Source of the DNA: Thalassobium sp.
GTDB taxonomy: Bacteria; Pseudomonadota; Gammaproteobacteria; Pseudomonadales; Oceanobacteraceae
Direction: 5' to 3'
Assembly (NCBI GenBank): GCA_002733205.1
Contig: NVUW01000001.1
Location: forward strand, 434,001-498,000
Length of the DNA: 64,000 nt
Part shown: positions 25,339 to 34,963 of the stretch, one piece after another
Layout of the letters: every line of letters starts with the position of its first letter
Position numbering within the stretch: position 1 is the first letter of the stretch
Position numbers and translations under genes: made by a program
Notes under the pieces: model-generated
The model's database searches: none
What the model was told of the DNA's origin: nothing
The model's input: only the letters and a program-made list of their open reading frames with translations

Positions 25339-28172
25339 TATTTACGTGGTTTAAGCAACGCTTTAAGAAAATGACCGGTATGCGAGGCTTTGTTTTTCAC
25401 CACGTCTTCCGGTGTGCCTTCAGCGATAATATACCCTCCTTTGGAGCCACCTTCGGGGCCAAGATCGACAATCCAGTCGGCGGTTTTAATCACATCCAGA
25501 TTATGCTCAATCACCACGACGGTATTACCGTCGTCGCGCAAACGGTGAAGCACCGCCAGTAATTGCTCAATATCGTGAAAATGCAGACCCGTGGTTGGTT
25601 CATCAAGAATATACAGAGTTTTTCCGGTATCCCGTTTCGACAATTCTTTCGCCAGTTTCACCCGCTGGGCTTCACCACCGGATAACGTGGTTGCCGCCTG
25701 CCCAAGACGGATATAACTCAGACCAACGTCCATCAGCGTCTGTAATTTACGTGCCACGGCCGGAATCGCATCGAAGAACTCACGCGCGTCTTCAACCGTC
25801 ATATCCAGCACTTCGTGAATATTTTTGCCTTTATAACGGATATCCAGAGTTTCGCGGTTATAACGCTTACCTTTACAGATATCACAAGGCACATAAATAT
25901 CGGCGAGAAAGTGCATTTCCACTTTGATAACACCGTCACCCTGACAGGCTTCACAGCGTCCGCCTTTGACGTTAAAAGAAAAGCGTCCGGCTTTGTATCC
26001 ACGTGAACGGGATTCCTGAGTGCCGGCAAATAATTCCCGTACCGGTGTAAAAATACCGGTATAGGTAGCCGGGTTGGAACGCGGTGTGCGTCCAATCGGA
26101 CTCTGATCAATATCGACGACTTTATCCAGCTGCTTAAGGCCAACGATAGAATCGTATTCAGCCGCTTTCAGGGTTGTGGCACCATTCAGTGCAGTCGAAG
26201 CCAGCGGGAATAATGTACGGTTAATCAGAGTCGATTTACCGGAGCCGGATACACCAGTCACGCAGGTCATCAGTCCCAGCGGAATGGTCAGATCGACATT
26301 ATTCAGGTTATTGCCACGTGCGCCTTTTAACTGCAGGACTTTATTCTGATCGTAAGGCGTGCGCACTTCCGGAATATGGATGGATCGTTTGCCAGACAAA
26401 AATTGTCCGGTAATCGAGTTCGGATTCGCAAAAACCTGCTCTGGCGTTCCCTGCGCAATAATCTCACCACCATGCACCCCCGCGCCCGGACCGATATCAA
26501 TTAAATAATCGGCACTGCGGATAGCATCTTCATCGTGTTCGACCACCAGCACGGTGTTACCCAGATCACGTAAGTGAAACAGGGTTTGCAGCAAGCGATC
26601 ATTGTCACGCTGATGCAAACCGATCGACGGTTCATCGAGGATATACATAACCCCGACCAGACCCGCACCAATTTGTGAGGCCAGACGGATGCGTTGTGCC
26701 TCACCACCGGACAAAGTATCCGAGCTTCGGTTCAGCGTCAGGTATTCGAGTCCGACGTTAACCAGAAAGCGCAGACGTTCGCGGATTTCTTTCAGAATTT
26801 TTTCGGCGATCTCACCACGGTGACCAGCAAGGTGCAGCTCGGTGAAATAATCAAATGCCTGTTCAACCGGCATCGCCGTACAGGCGTGAATGGTTTTATC
26901 ACCCACAAACACATTGCGCGCTTCAATCCGTAAGCGCGAGCCTTCACAGGATGGACACGGCTGCACGCTGAGATATTTACTCAGTTCTTCGCGCACCATT
27001 TGCGAATCGGTTTCGCGGTAGCGGCGCTCAAGATTCGGCAAAACCCCTTCAAAGGGGTGCGCTTTAATAATCTGATCGCCACGGGAATTAACATAATTGA
27101 AATTCACCGCTTCATCACCACTGCCATACAGCAGCACGTCACGTTGTTTGACGCTTAATTTGCCAAAATTTTTCTCAATATCGAAGCCATAATGTTCGGC
27201 GACTGAACTGAGCATCTGGTAATAGTAAATACTGCGGCGGTCCCAACCCCGGATCGCGCCTTCGCCAATACTCAGGTTCTGATCATGCACAACCAGATCA
27301 GGGTCAAAATATTGTTTTACCCCCAGGCCATCACAGCTGGTACAGGCACCGGCCGGGTTGTTAAAAGAAAACAGACGCGGTTCAAGTTCCGACAAGCTGT
27401 AGCCACAGTGCGGGCAGGAGAACTGAGAAGAGAACAGTAATGGTTCAGCCTTGTCGTCATCCATAGAGGCAACCAGTGCCAGGCCGCCGCTCAGTTCCAG
27501 GCAGGTTTCCAGCGACTCTGACAAACGCTGTTCAATACCTTCCTTCACTTTAAAGCGATCGACGACGACTTCGACGCTGTGCTTGCGACGCTTGTCCAGC
27601 TCTGGCGTGTCATCAAGGTCGCATACCAGACCATTCACCCGCACACGGATAAATCCTTGCGAGCGCAGACTGTCAAACACATGCAGATGCTCACCTTTGC
27701 GGTCACGCACCACCGGAGCCAGAATCATGTGCTTACTGTCGTCCGGAAGATCCATAATGCTGTCGACCATCTGGCTGACGGTTTGCGCTTCAAGCGCAAC
27801 ATCATGTTCAGGACAGCGGGGAATGCCTACGCGGGCAAACAGCAAACGCAGGTAGTCATAAATTTCGGTAACAGTACCCACAGTGGAACGCGGGTTATGG
27901 GAAGTGGACTTCTGTTCAATAGAAATCGCCGGTGACAGACCTTCAATCAGATCAACATCCGGCTTTTCCATCATCGACAGGAACTGACGGGCATAAGTCG
28001 ACAGGGATTCAACGTAACGGCGCTGCCCTTCCGCATAGAGCGTATCAAATGCCAAAGAGGATTTGCCCGAGCCACTCAGCCCCGTAATAACGACCAGCTT
28101 GTCGCGGGGAATATCGATATCGATATTTTTGAGATTGTGGGTACGGGCCCCTCTCACCTGAATCTTATCCAT
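25338..28172 (-). CDS. uvrA: Excinuclease ABC subunit A
   Basis: UvrA is the damage-recognising ABC ATPase of nucleotide excision repair. The 944-residue product has the family length. It carries two Walker A motifs ([12 protein letters not shown] near residue 31 and [13 protein letters not shown] near 640), two ABC signatures ([26 protein letters not shown]), and zinc modules CPHCGYSL...CTSCDG and CEACQGDG...[10 protein letters not shown]. It is followed by overlapping tapT. I searched its short upstream region (28173-28236) for a LexA box (CTGT-N8-ACAG) and found none, so SOS control is not evident. Confidence 0.98.
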   Translation of the reverse strand: MDKIQVRGARTHNLKNIDIDIPRDKLVVITGLSGSGKSSLAFDTLYAEGQRRYVESLSTYARQFLSMMEKPDVDLIEGLSPAISIEQKSTSHNPRSTVGTVTEIYDYLRLLFARVGIPRCPEHDVALEAQTVSQMVDSIMDLPDDSKHMILAPVVRDRKGEHLHVFDSLRSQGFIRVRVNGLVCDLDDTPELDKRRKHSVEVVVDRFKVKEGIEQRLSESLETCLELSGGLALVASMDDDKAEPLLFSSQFSCPHCGYSLSELEPRLFSFNNPAGACTSCDGLGVKQYFDPDLVVHDQNLSIGEGAIRGWDRRSIYYYQMLSSVAEHYGFDIEKNFGKLSVKQRDVLLYGSGDEAVNFNYVNSRGDQIIKAHPFEGVLPNLERRYRETDSQMVREELSKYLSVQPCPSCEGSRLRIEARNVFVGDKTIHACTAMPVEQAFDYFTELHLAGHRGEIAEKILKEIRERLRFLVNVGLEYLTLNRSSDTLSGGEAQRIRLASQIGAGLVGVMYILDEPSIGLHQRDNDRLLQTLFHLRDLGNTVLVVEHDEDAIRSADYLIDIGPGAGVHGGEIIAQGTPEQVFANPNSITGQFLSGKRSIHIPEVRTPYDQNKVLQLKGARGNNLNNVDLTIPLGLMTCVTGVSGSGKSTLINRTLFPLASTALNGATTLKAAEYDSIVGLKQLDKVVDIDQSPIGRTPRSNPATYTGIFTPVRELFAGTQESRSRGYKAGRFSFNVKGGRCEACQGDGVIKVEMHFLADIYVPCDICKGKRYNRETLDIRYKGKNIHEVLDMTVEDAREFFDAIPAVARKLQTLMDVGLSYIRLGQAATTLSGGEAQRVKLAKELSKRDTGKTLYILDEPTTGLHFHDIEQLLAVLHRLRDDGNTVVVIEHNLDVIKTADWIVDLGPEGGSKGGYIIAEGTPEDVVKNKASHTGHFLKALLKPRK

Positions 28173-28236
28173 AGACGACTCATCACATCAGAGAAAAGCC
28201 GCCATTGTAGTGCATGCAGAGGTTGGGTTCAGCCGC

Positions 28237-28917
28237 TTATTCAACTGATTCGTGCAACAGGTCTTCCATATATTCTTTAGCCCAGTTCACCGCCTGAATA
28301 CGGTTGCCCGCACCGATCTTTTTGAACAGGTTATAAATATGGGTTTTAACCGTATGCATACTGACGTTGAGCTTGTCCGCAATCTCGATATTGGTCGCGC
28401 CAGTCGCGGTTAACCGCAGAATCTGCTTCTCGCGCTTGGTCAGTACCGTGGTCGTGGTGTTCATTTTACGTGGCTTGTGGCGGGTGCGCTCAAGATACTG
28501 CCCCACTAACTGGCGTGGCAGCCAGTATTCCCCTTCAAACAGACCCACAATACCTTTGCTCAGTTGCTGCTGTGAGCATTCGCGATAGAACAGGCCATTC
28601 ACCATCGGCCAGGCCATCAGGCGCTCGACCGGATGATTATGCGGGGTATTGAAAAAAGCCACTTTTATATCCACCGGCTGTTCGTACACCTGTTCCAGCA
28701 GATCATGCAACTTCTCCGGACGAGCACACTCGGCATCAACCAGAACCAGTGTTTTACAGGGATAGCGATTCCAGTCTTCACGCCATTCCGGCACGCTGAC
28801 CAACTGGCAGTCGATATTTGTACGCTGGTGAATGTAACCAATGAGGATAGAATTTTGCAGATTTTGTTGGCCGAACAAGATAATGCGACGACCAGGGAGA
28901 CTTGTCTGACGATCCAT
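28237..28917 (-). CDS. CsgD/VpsT-type LuxR-family transcriptional regulator
   Basis: The 226-residue product aligns along its length with CsgD, the curli/biofilm master regulator. It has an N-terminal pseudo-receiver (about 10-130, ILFGQQNLQNSILIGYI) and a C-terminal LuxR helix-turn-helix (about 155-215, LTKREKQILRLTATGATNIEIADKL). At the site where VpsT carries WFTR and CsgD YFTQ for c-di-GMP or stability, this protein has WLPR. It has a strong AAGGAGT ribosome binding site. It is divergent from the YajR-type transporter across about 276 bases, which holds a TAAGG-AA-CCTTA palindrome. It may control biofilm or surface genes; no curli or cellulose genes are in the window. Confidence 0.85.
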   Translation of the reverse strand: MDRQTSLPGRRIILFGQQNLQNSILIGYIHQRTNIDCQLVSVPEWREDWNRYPCKTLVLVDAECARPEKLHDLLEQVYEQPVDIKVAFFNTPHNHPVERLMAWPMVNGLFYRECSQQQLSKGIVGLFEGEYWLPRQLVGQYLERTRHKPRKMNTTTTVLTKREKQILRLTATGATNIEIADKLNVSMHTVKTHIYNLFKKIGAGNRIQAVNWAKEYMEDLLHESVE

Positions 28918-29054
28918 AACATAACTCCTTTATGCCAGTGGGTGATCCGTAACCGGTCTTCCGAAACCAGTGCTAAGAGTGTACGCAATCCGCTGCAAAT
29001 TGCCACTTGAGCATGACTTTTTTTCGTAGTTTTACGGATTGACCTACTGCTTTT

Positions 29055-29066
29055 TAAGGAACCTTA
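29055..29066. promoter_or_regulatory. TAAGG-AA-CCTTA palindrome in the regulator/transporter intergenic region
   Basis: A perfect 5+5 inverted repeat with a 2-base centre lies between the divergent CsgD-type regulator and the YajR-type transporter. It could be an operator, for example for autoregulation; a single short palindrome is weak evidence. Confidence 0.3.
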
Positions 29067-29193
29067 GTACCAATAAAGAAGCTGGCAGAAAACAATCAAT
29101 CAACAGATAACCACGCTTAAGACTTAATCCACAGACGGCATTGCTGTTAAACTGGCGCACTTTTTAGCTGTGCCAACCGGAATACCTGTGAGT

Positions 29194-30594
29194 ATGTCGA
29201 GTTCTACCCCTCCTGAAACAGTACAAAGCGGAGTGTCCGCCGCCGAACAACGCGCGGTTGTCTCTCTTGCGTCACTCTATGCCCTGCGCATGCTAGGGCT
29301 GTTTATGGTGCTGCCAGTGATGATGATTGAAGGCCAGAAGCTGGACGGTGCCACACCGCAGCTGCTCGGCCTGGCCATGGGTGTCTACGGCCTGACGCAG
29401 GCACTCTTGCAGATACCCGCCGGTACGCTGTCTGACCGCTTTGGCCGCAAACCTATTATTATCGGTGGCCTGCTGATTTTTGCCCTTGGCAGCCTGATCG
29501 CCGCCAGTGCCGACAGCGTTTACGGCGTGATTCTTGGCCGGGCACTACAAGGTGGTGGAGCCATTGCCAGTGCCATTATGGCGCTGGTGACCGACCTGAC
29601 CCGCGAAGAAAATCGCATGAAGGCTATGGCTTCCATCGGTGCCAGCATTGGTTTGTCATTCTCGGTGGCGCTGGTTCTTGGCCCCTGGCTTGCTGGTATG
29701 GGTGGCCTGAGTCTTATTTTTGGCCTGACCGGCGTACTCTCCCTGCTGGGTATTCTGGTGACGCTGTTTATTATTCCAACCCCACCGCCACTGCCCCACC
29801 GTGATGCATCAGCGGTATTGAGCGAAGTCGGTATTCAGCTGCGTAATACCCAGTTGTGGCCTCTTAACCTGGGAATATTTCTGCTGCATGCCTTGATGGT
29901 GGCCATTTTCATCGCCATTCCCGGCCAATTGCTCAAACTGGATTTGCCGGCTGAGCATCACAGCTGGTTGTATTTGCCGGTACTGCTCAGTGCGTTTGTG
30001 CTGATGGTGCCGTTTATCATCATTGCCGAAAAACGCCGCAAGATGAAAAGCGTAGTAATCATCGGTGCCAGCGTTATCGCCATCAGCCTGTTTGGTATGT
30101 CAGCCGCTTCTGAAATGTGGCATTGGGTGGTACTGATGCTGCTGTACTTCTGGGGCTTCAATCTGATGGAAGCCAGCCTGCCGTCCTGGCTGAGCAAGAT
30201 TGCTCCGGCCGGAGCAAAAGGCAGCGCAATGGGCATTTATTCCAGCATGCAGTTCCTCGGCGCATTTGCCGGCGGCAGCCTTGGCGGCTGGCTGATGAGC
30301 CAGTATGGCAGCAGTGCATTATTTGTCGGACTGGGGGCATTAGTGATACTTTGGGCGCTGCTTATGACACAGTCTTCCGCCCCACAGCACCTGACCAGTG
30401 TGCGTCTGGACAGCGCGGATGGCTGCAGCGAACAACAACTTGCACAACTGATGGCACTGGCCGGAGTCTCGGAAGTCAGTCTGCTTGCCAGTGAAGGCGC
30501 AATCTATTTAAAAGTCAGTGCTGATGCCTTTGATCGAACACAGGCATTAGCCATCATTCATTCCACAGGAGAAGAGCATGGGTCGCAGCGTTAA
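29194..30594 (+). CDS. YajR-type major facilitator transporter
   Basis: A 466-residue inner-membrane protein with 12 predicted helices. The MFS motif A is visible as [16 protein letters not shown] near residue 80 and motif-B-like [14 protein letters not shown] near 112. The closest family I recognise is E. coli YajR, matched across the body ([45 protein letters not shown]). The last 65 residues form a soluble ferredoxin-like domain ([18 protein letters not shown]) like the YAM domain of YajR. The substrate is unknown. ATG 29194 is chosen, with a GTG at 29188 as an alternative. It overlaps ssb by 17 bases, the same uvrA-MFS-ssb order seen in Pseudomonas. Confidence 0.88.
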   Translation: MSSSTPPETVQSGVSAAEQRAVVSLASLYALRMLGLFMVLPVMMIEGQKLDGATPQLLGLAMGVYGLTQALLQIPAGTLSDRFGRKPIIIGGLLIFALGSLIAASADSVYGVILGRALQGGGAIASAIMALVTDLTREENRMKAMASIGASIGLSFSVALVLGPWLAGMGGLSLIFGLTGVLSLLGILVTLFIIPTPPPLPHRDASAVLSEVGIQLRNTQLWPLNLGIFLLHALMVAIFIAIPGQLLKLDLPAEHHSWLYLPVLLSAFVLMVPFIIIAEKRRKMKSVVIIGASVIAISLFGMSAASEMWHWVVLMLLYFWGFNLMEASLPSWLSKIAPAGAKGSAMGIYSSMQFLGAFAGGSLGGWLMSQYGSSALFVGLGALVILWALLMTQSSAPQHLTSVRLDSADGCSEQQLAQLMALAGVSEVSLLASEGAIYLKVSADAFDRTQALAIIHSTGEEHGSQR

Positions 30595-31264
30595 CAAAGT
30601 GACACTCATTGGTACTCTGGGTCGTGACCCTGAAGTTCGTTATATGCCGAATGGCAACGCCGTGGCCAATCTGACACTGGCCACCGACGAAAGCTACAAC
30701 GACAAACAAACCGGTCAGAAAGTAGAGTCGACCGAATGGCACCGTATTACCGTGTACGGCAAGCTGGCGGAAATCATCCAGCAGTACCTGAAAAAGGGCT
30801 CAAAAGCCTATTTCGAAGGTAAGCTGCGCACCCGTGAGTGGGAAAAAGACGGCGTTAAGCGCTACACCACCGAAATCATCGCCAACGATATGATGATGCT
30901 GGATGGCCGTGGCGACAACATGGGTTCTTACTCTGCGCCATCACAGCCGATGGGTCAGCCGATGAGCGCACCCCAGGGTTATCAACAAGCACCACAGGCG
31001 GCGCCACAACAAGCTCCGATGGCAGCTGCTCAGGCTCCGCGCGGTTATCAGCAAGCGCCACAGCATGCTCCGCAACAAGCGCCACAGCATGCTCCGCAAC
31101 AAGCGCCACAACATGCTCCGCAACAAGCACCACAACAGGCTCCGCAACAGCCAGCCTACCAGGGTGGTTATCAGCAGCCTGCCCAGGCTCCTGTACAGCA
31201 GCCACAGCATGCACCACAGCCAAGCAACAGCTTTGACGATTTTGATGATGACATCCCGTTCTGA
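30578..31264 (+). CDS. ssb: Single-stranded DNA-binding protein
   Basis: SSB coats single-stranded DNA in replication and repair and recruits partners by its C-terminal tip. The 228-residue product has the OB fold (about residues 3-110, starting [20 protein letters not shown]), a glutamine/proline/alanine-rich linker, and the acidic tip DDFDDDIPF. The linker is longer than in E. coli (178 residues) because of a 24-base tandem repeat (see 31055). It starts inside the end of the transporter gene with AGGAGAAG before the ATG. Confidence 0.97.
   Translation: MGRSVNKVTLIGTLGRDPEVRYMPNGNAVANLTLATDESYNDKQTGQKVESTEWHRITVYGKLAEIIQQYLKKGSKAYFEGKLRTREWEKDGVKRYTTEIIANDMMMLDGRGDNMGSYSAPSQPMGQPMSAPQGYQQAPQAAPQQAPMAAAQAPRGYQQAPQHAPQQAPQHAPQQAPQHAPQQAPQQAPQQPAYQGGYQQPAQAPVQQPQHAPQPSNSFDDFDDDIPF
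31055..31150 (+). repeat. Four 24-base tandem repeats in the ssb linker
   Basis: Four consecutive units begin at 31055, 31079, 31103 and 31127, each encoding about APQHAPQQ. The first two are identical (GCGCCACAGCATGCTCCGCA...), the third has one change and the fourth several. The pattern suggests recent slippage or duplication; the number of units may vary between strains. Confidence 0.9.
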
Positions 31265-31301
31265 TTCACTCGCTCTGTGAGCTAAACGGTTGAGGAACAC
31301 T

Positions 31302-31329
31302 AAAAAGCCCTGCATTTGCAGGGCTTTTT
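31302..31329. terminator. Terminator behind ssb
   Basis: AAAAAGCCCTGC and GCAGGGCTTTTT pair over 12 bp around ATTT. It ends ssb on the plus strand and the diheme peroxidase gene on the minus strand. Confidence 0.9.
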
Positions 31330-31351
31330 ATTGTCTGTTGTTCGGTGCCGG

Positions 31352-32356
31352 TTACGGCCGCTGCAGTGCCGCCGGCATAGGCGCGGTAACCGCCTGCAGG
31401 AACGTCTGAATCGCCTGATTATCATCAGCACTCAGTGTTCGTCCCAGCTGTACCTTGGCCATAATATCAACCGCATCCTTCAGCTCGGCGACCGAGCCGT
31501 CATGAAAATACGGCGCCGTCTGAGCGGCATGACGCAATGGCGGCACTTTAAAGACCCGGCGATCACTTTCTTTGCCAGTAAATGCCATACGGCCAATGTC
31601 TTCCTGAGAACCGGTATACAGCGTGTAGTCGGCCACGATGCCAAATTTCTGGTAAGAAGTTCCGCCCAGTAAGCGCCCATTGTGGCAGCCTGCACAGCCG
31701 GTATTAATAAAGGTTTTCAGCCCCTGTTTTTGCGCTGCATTCAGAGCCTGCACATCCCCCTGCAGATAACGGTCAAAAGCAGAGGTTGTCACCAGATGCT
31801 CCTGGTAAGCGCTCAGGGCTTTACCCCAGTTGGCAGCGGTTACGCCGTCGTCGTACAGCGCATTAAAGCGTTCATTCAGGTCTGGCAGGGCTTTAATCAC
31901 CGCCAGCGCTTCATCGGCCGAAGCATGGGCATAGGCCGGTGGCGCAGTCAGCGAACGGATCGCCTGATCCGCCAGAGATTCGCGGTCGCCGGTCCAGTGC
32001 ATACTGATCTGCGGCACAATATCGACAATGGTCGGTGTATTGCGTTTACCTTGGCGGCCGAATGCTCCCAGCGCGGTTTTGCGTCCGTCGGCACCGCCTT
32101 TACTCTGTTCATGGCAGGTACCACAGTTGGTGCCATCACGACCGATACGTGTATCGAAAAATAACACCCTTCCAAGAGCGGCCTCCGCTTCTGAGGACTG
32201 CAATTGCGGCGCCTCTCCTGAGCCAAAAACAGCCTGAGCCTGCTGTTGCAGAGCATCGGCGCTGGCGGGTGCCGATAACATGGCGCTCACAGCAGCGAAG
32301 GCCATCAGGCCTACTGCGATACGGGTCGATGCGACCGGTCGGGTAATCGGGATCAT
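31352..32356 (-). CDS. Diheme cytochrome c peroxidase family protein
   Basis: A 334-residue periplasmic protein with a signal peptide ending near SAPASA. It carries two heme c attachment sites, CGTCH (cysteines 78 and 81) and CAGCH (near 205), arranged as in bacterial CcpA/MauG-type peroxidases, which reduce hydrogen peroxide or oxidise protein partners. The FFDTRIGRDGTNCGTCH block and the C-terminal KVPPLRHAAQTAPYFHDGSV segment are typical. It is the last gene of a minus-strand run after moeA (83-base gap). Whether it is a peroxidase or a MauG-like oxidase cannot be told. Confidence 0.9.
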   Translation of the reverse strand: MIPITRPVASTRIAVGLMAFAAVSAMLSAPASADALQQQAQAVFGSGEAPQLQSSEAEAALGRVLFFDTRIGRDGTNCGTCHEQSKGGADGRKTALGAFGRQGKRNTPTIVDIVPQISMHWTGDRESLADQAIRSLTAPPAYAHASADEALAVIKALPDLNERFNALYDDGVTAANWGKALSAYQEHLVTTSAFDRYLQGDVQALNAAQKQGLKTFINTGCAGCHNGRLLGGTSYQKFGIVADYTLYTGSQEDIGRMAFTGKESDRRVFKVPPLRHAAQTAPYFHDGSVAELKDAVDIMAKVQLGRTLSADDNQAIQTFLQAVTAPMPAALQRP

Positions 32357-32439
32357 AAGTTACTCTTCGTCAGGTTGTGGACAACAAGCGGCGTAGGATG
32401 GGTAGGACTCATGGGAGTTCCATTAGCCGATGAACAACA

Positions 32440-33675
32440 CTATTCCAGTAAAGCATCAAAAGGCTCAATCATGACGCTTTCGCCCTCATTAACCGGTCCA
32501 CGCATCTGTTCCAGTACGATGTAGCAGTTCGCCTGACTCATCGAACTGAGTACACCGGAGCTTTGCCCGCCGGTTGGCCGTACCACTACCTGACCCTGTT
32601 CATTCAGTTGCCAGATGCCGCGCTGAAAATCCGTACGACCGGGACTTTTGCGGATAACACTGGCGGCCAGCGCCGGTAAACGCAGCGGCTGCACCGGTGT
32701 CTCACCCGCCAGTTTGCGCAGCATCGGAGCGGCCAACTGATGCATGGTCACCAGAGCCGATACCGGGTTACCGGGCAAGCCAATAAATACGCTGTTGGGC
32801 AAACGACCGCTGGCAAAGGGTTTGCCCGGTTTAATCGCCAGCTTCCAGAAACTGATTTCACCAAGCTCGGCGAGAATGTCTTTGGTGTAATCCGCTTCAC
32901 CCACCGATACACCGCCAGAGGTAATGACTACATCGGCCAGACGGTCGGCCTGAATAAACGCCTGTCGTAACGCTTCCGGGCTGTCATCAACCTTCCCCAG
33001 ATCCACCACGTCACAACCCAGACGCCGGGCAACAGCCGCCACGGTAAAACTGTTGCTCTGATAAATCTGCCCATCAGCTAACGGCTCACCCGGCATCACC
33101 AGCTCGTCACCGGTGGCCAGCAGTGCGACTTTTAATTGCGTATAAACACAGACCCGCGCAATACCAATACTGGCCAGTAAACCCAGATCCGCAGGCCGCA
33201 AGCGGCGACCGGCACGGAGAATAATCTCACCGGCACGAATGTCATCACCGCAATAGCGCACGTTATCGCCCTTCGGCACAGTCGAGTGAAACTGCACCTG
33301 GCCGTTTTCCAGCAAGGCGGCGTTTTCCTGCATAACCACGCTGTCAGCACCGGCGGGCAGCAGCGCGCCGGTCATAATACGGACACACCCGCCCTGACCA
33401 ACCGCACCGGTATACGGATGGCCTGCCATGCTTTTACCCTGCAAGGTTAATTCACAGCCGGCGCTTAAATCGGCGGCACGCACGGCATAGCCATCCATCG
33501 CCGAATTATCCGCCGGAGGTACGTTCAGCGTGCTGCGTACATCCTCAGCCAGCACCCGGCCCAGCGCCTGTTCCAGACGAATGAATTCGTTACCGGTGCG
33601 CGCTTCAATCGCGCCCAGCAGGCTTTCCAGCGCCTGCGCCAGCGGCGTCAGACCAGGCATATCACAAGCCGCCAT
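32440..33675 (-). CDS. moeA: Molybdopterin molybdenumtransferase MoeA
   Basis: MoeA inserts molybdenum into adenylylated molybdopterin. The 411-residue product has the family length and the block PADNSAMDGYAVRAAD near residue 58, then TGDELVMPGEPL, SGGVSVGEADY and GLPGNPVSALVT. The start at 33675 overlaps the stop of the upstream FAH-family gene (ATG inside TGATG), so the two are coupled, an uncommon pairing. No other molybdenum genes (moaA, mobA) are in the window. Confidence 0.95.
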   Translation of the reverse strand: MAACDMPGLTPLAQALESLLGAIEARTGNEFIRLEQALGRVLAEDVRSTLNVPPADNSAMDGYAVRAADLSAGCELTLQGKSMAGHPYTGAVGQGGCVRIMTGALLPAGADSVVMQENAALLENGQVQFHSTVPKGDNVRYCGDDIRAGEIILRAGRRLRPADLGLLASIGIARVCVYTQLKVALLATGDELVMPGEPLADGQIYQSNSFTVAAVARRLGCDVVDLGKVDDSPEALRQAFIQADRLADVVITSGGVSVGEADYTKDILAELGEISFWKLAIKPGKPFASGRLPNSVFIGLPGNPVSALVTMHQLAAPMLRKLAGETPVQPLRLPALAASVIRKSPGRTDFQRGIWQLNEQGQVVVRPTGGQSSGVLSSMSQANCYIVLEQMRGPVNEGESVMIEPFDALLE

Positions 33676-34340
33676 CAGTCAGTTTCTCCTACATGGCAAC
33701 GTACCGTCAGCCAATCCTGCAGACGGGCTTCCAACTCGTCGCCAGGCAGCAGAGGGCCAACACCGGCTGGGGTGCCGGTCATAATGATGTCGCCCGGATT
33801 CAGCGTGAAAATCCGGCTCATATGGGCAATCAGCGGCAGCAGAGGGAACAGCATATCGGCGCTGTTCCCCTGCTGCTGCACCTGGCCATTACGCACCAGT
33901 GTCAGGCTCAGCTGTTGCCAGCTGTCCACCTTTGAGGCGGCAACAAAATCGCTCAGCGGGCAAGCACCATCAAAGCCTTTGGCAATTTCCCAGGGCTGGC
34001 CTTTGGTTTTCAGGCCGTCCTGCACATCGCGCAGAGTCAGGTCCAACCCCAGGCCCACACCAGCAATGGCGGCCCGTACCTCATCTTCCGTGCTGTGGCA
34101 TAAGCGCTGACCAATCAGCAGCGCGATCTCCAGCTCATGATGCACAGCGCCCTGCCCTTGCGGAATGCAGAACGACGGAGCCATAGATACCGCAGCATCG
34201 GCGGGCTTGATAAACAGAATCGGCTGACTGGGAACAGGATTGTTCAGCTCGCGGGCGTGTTCGGCGTAATTACGTCCGACACAGACAATTTTGCCGGTAG
34301 GCTGGGGGAAGGTCTGACCTTCAACAACGGGAAAATACAT
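33675..34340 (-). CDS. Fumarylacetoacetate hydrolase-family protein
   Basis: A 221-residue cytoplasmic enzyme of the FAH fold, close to the YcgM/FAHD1 group that hydrolyses acylpyruvates or decarboxylates oxaloacetate. Visible are KIVCVGRNYAEHARELNN near the start, the metal site HHELEIALLIG, the DLTLRDVQDGLKTKGQPWE segment, and the GDIIMTGTPAGVGPL motif. The single-domain length and order fit the family. It overlaps moeA by one base. The exact substrate is uncertain. Confidence 0.88.
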   Translation of the reverse strand: MYFPVVEGQTFPQPTGKIVCVGRNYAEHARELNNPVPSQPILFIKPADAAVSMAPSFCIPQGQGAVHHELEIALLIGQRLCHSTEDEVRAAIAGVGLGLDLTLRDVQDGLKTKGQPWEIAKGFDGACPLSDFVAASKVDSWQQLSLTLVRNGQVQQQGNSADMLFPLLPLIAHMSRIFTLNPGDIIMTGTPAGVGPLLPGDELEARLQDWLTVRCHVGETD

Positions 34341-34428
34341 AGAAAAACGGCCTGATCAATATCACAGGCCGTTACTATACCTTGTCAGCAGGCTATCTTG
34401 TCAGCACAGGGGCGCTGCCAGCAGACGT

Positions 34429-34794
34429 TTAATCCATTGCGGTTGGGCGGACCAGCTCAGCCAGTTCGCGGTGAACCGCGTTGGGGTCTGCCATATTAAG
34501 CTCCAGCAAACGGCGCAATGCCGTCATGCTGTCGAGATCCATCGAGTCGCAGGCACAGCCAACAACGTCATCATCGATATGCACCAGCGAACAACGCATT
34601 TCGATGGCCTCCTGCGGAGAGAGCACCAGTGTTACCACCAGTTGCTGCTCCAGACGCCAGTTCACATCCTGTGGGCGTACCAGCAAAACACCACGCAAAC
34701 TGATATCCAGGCAATGGGTTTCCATGCGTTCGCCGCCGGTTTCGACCTGGACACGCTGAAGAAAATGCACACGCTTGAACTGCCGAGAATCCAT
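34429..34794 (-). CDS. PilZ-domain protein
   Basis: A 121-residue cytoplasmic protein that is essentially one PilZ domain. The c-di-GMP-binding residues look intact: RQFKR fits RxxxR at residues 4-8, and CLDISLRG fits (D/N)xSxxG near residue 28-35. The rest continues VVTLVLSPQEAIEMRCSLVHIDDDVVG. It should bind c-di-GMP and act on an unknown partner. It follows ettA on the minus strand after 169 bases that hold a long inverted repeat. Confidence 0.85.
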   Translation of the reverse strand: MDSRQFKRVHFLQRVQVETGGERMETHCLDISLRGVLLVRPQDVNWRLEQQLVVTLVLSPQEAIEMRCSLVHIDDDVVGCACDSMDLDSMTALRRLLELNMADPNAVHRELAELVRPTAMD

Positions 34795-34911
34795 GACTTA
34801 CCTCTGTCACATTCCGGGACATTATGTCCACAGATGTATAAAGGTTTAGTTGGAATTACTGATATCGCAAACAGCGGCGGCTGCCGTTTGTGACAGAAAG
34901 GAGATCAGTGA

Positions 34912-34946
34912 GCAGAAGTCAGCCGCTGATAACGGCTGACTTCTGC
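34912..34946. repeat. 14-bp perfect inverted repeat between ettA and the PilZ gene
   Basis: GCAGAAGTCAGCCG and CGGCTGACTTCTGC pair perfectly over 14 bp with a 7-base loop. It stands 18 bases behind ettA. No T-tract follows on the minus strand, so it is more a transcript stabiliser or processing site than a normal terminator. Confidence 0.65.
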
Positions 34947-34963
34947 CCTCTGTTATCCGGCGT

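Noticed and set aside
28173..28236. LexA box before uvrA
   Set aside because: No CTGT-N8-ACAG or close variant is present in the leader.
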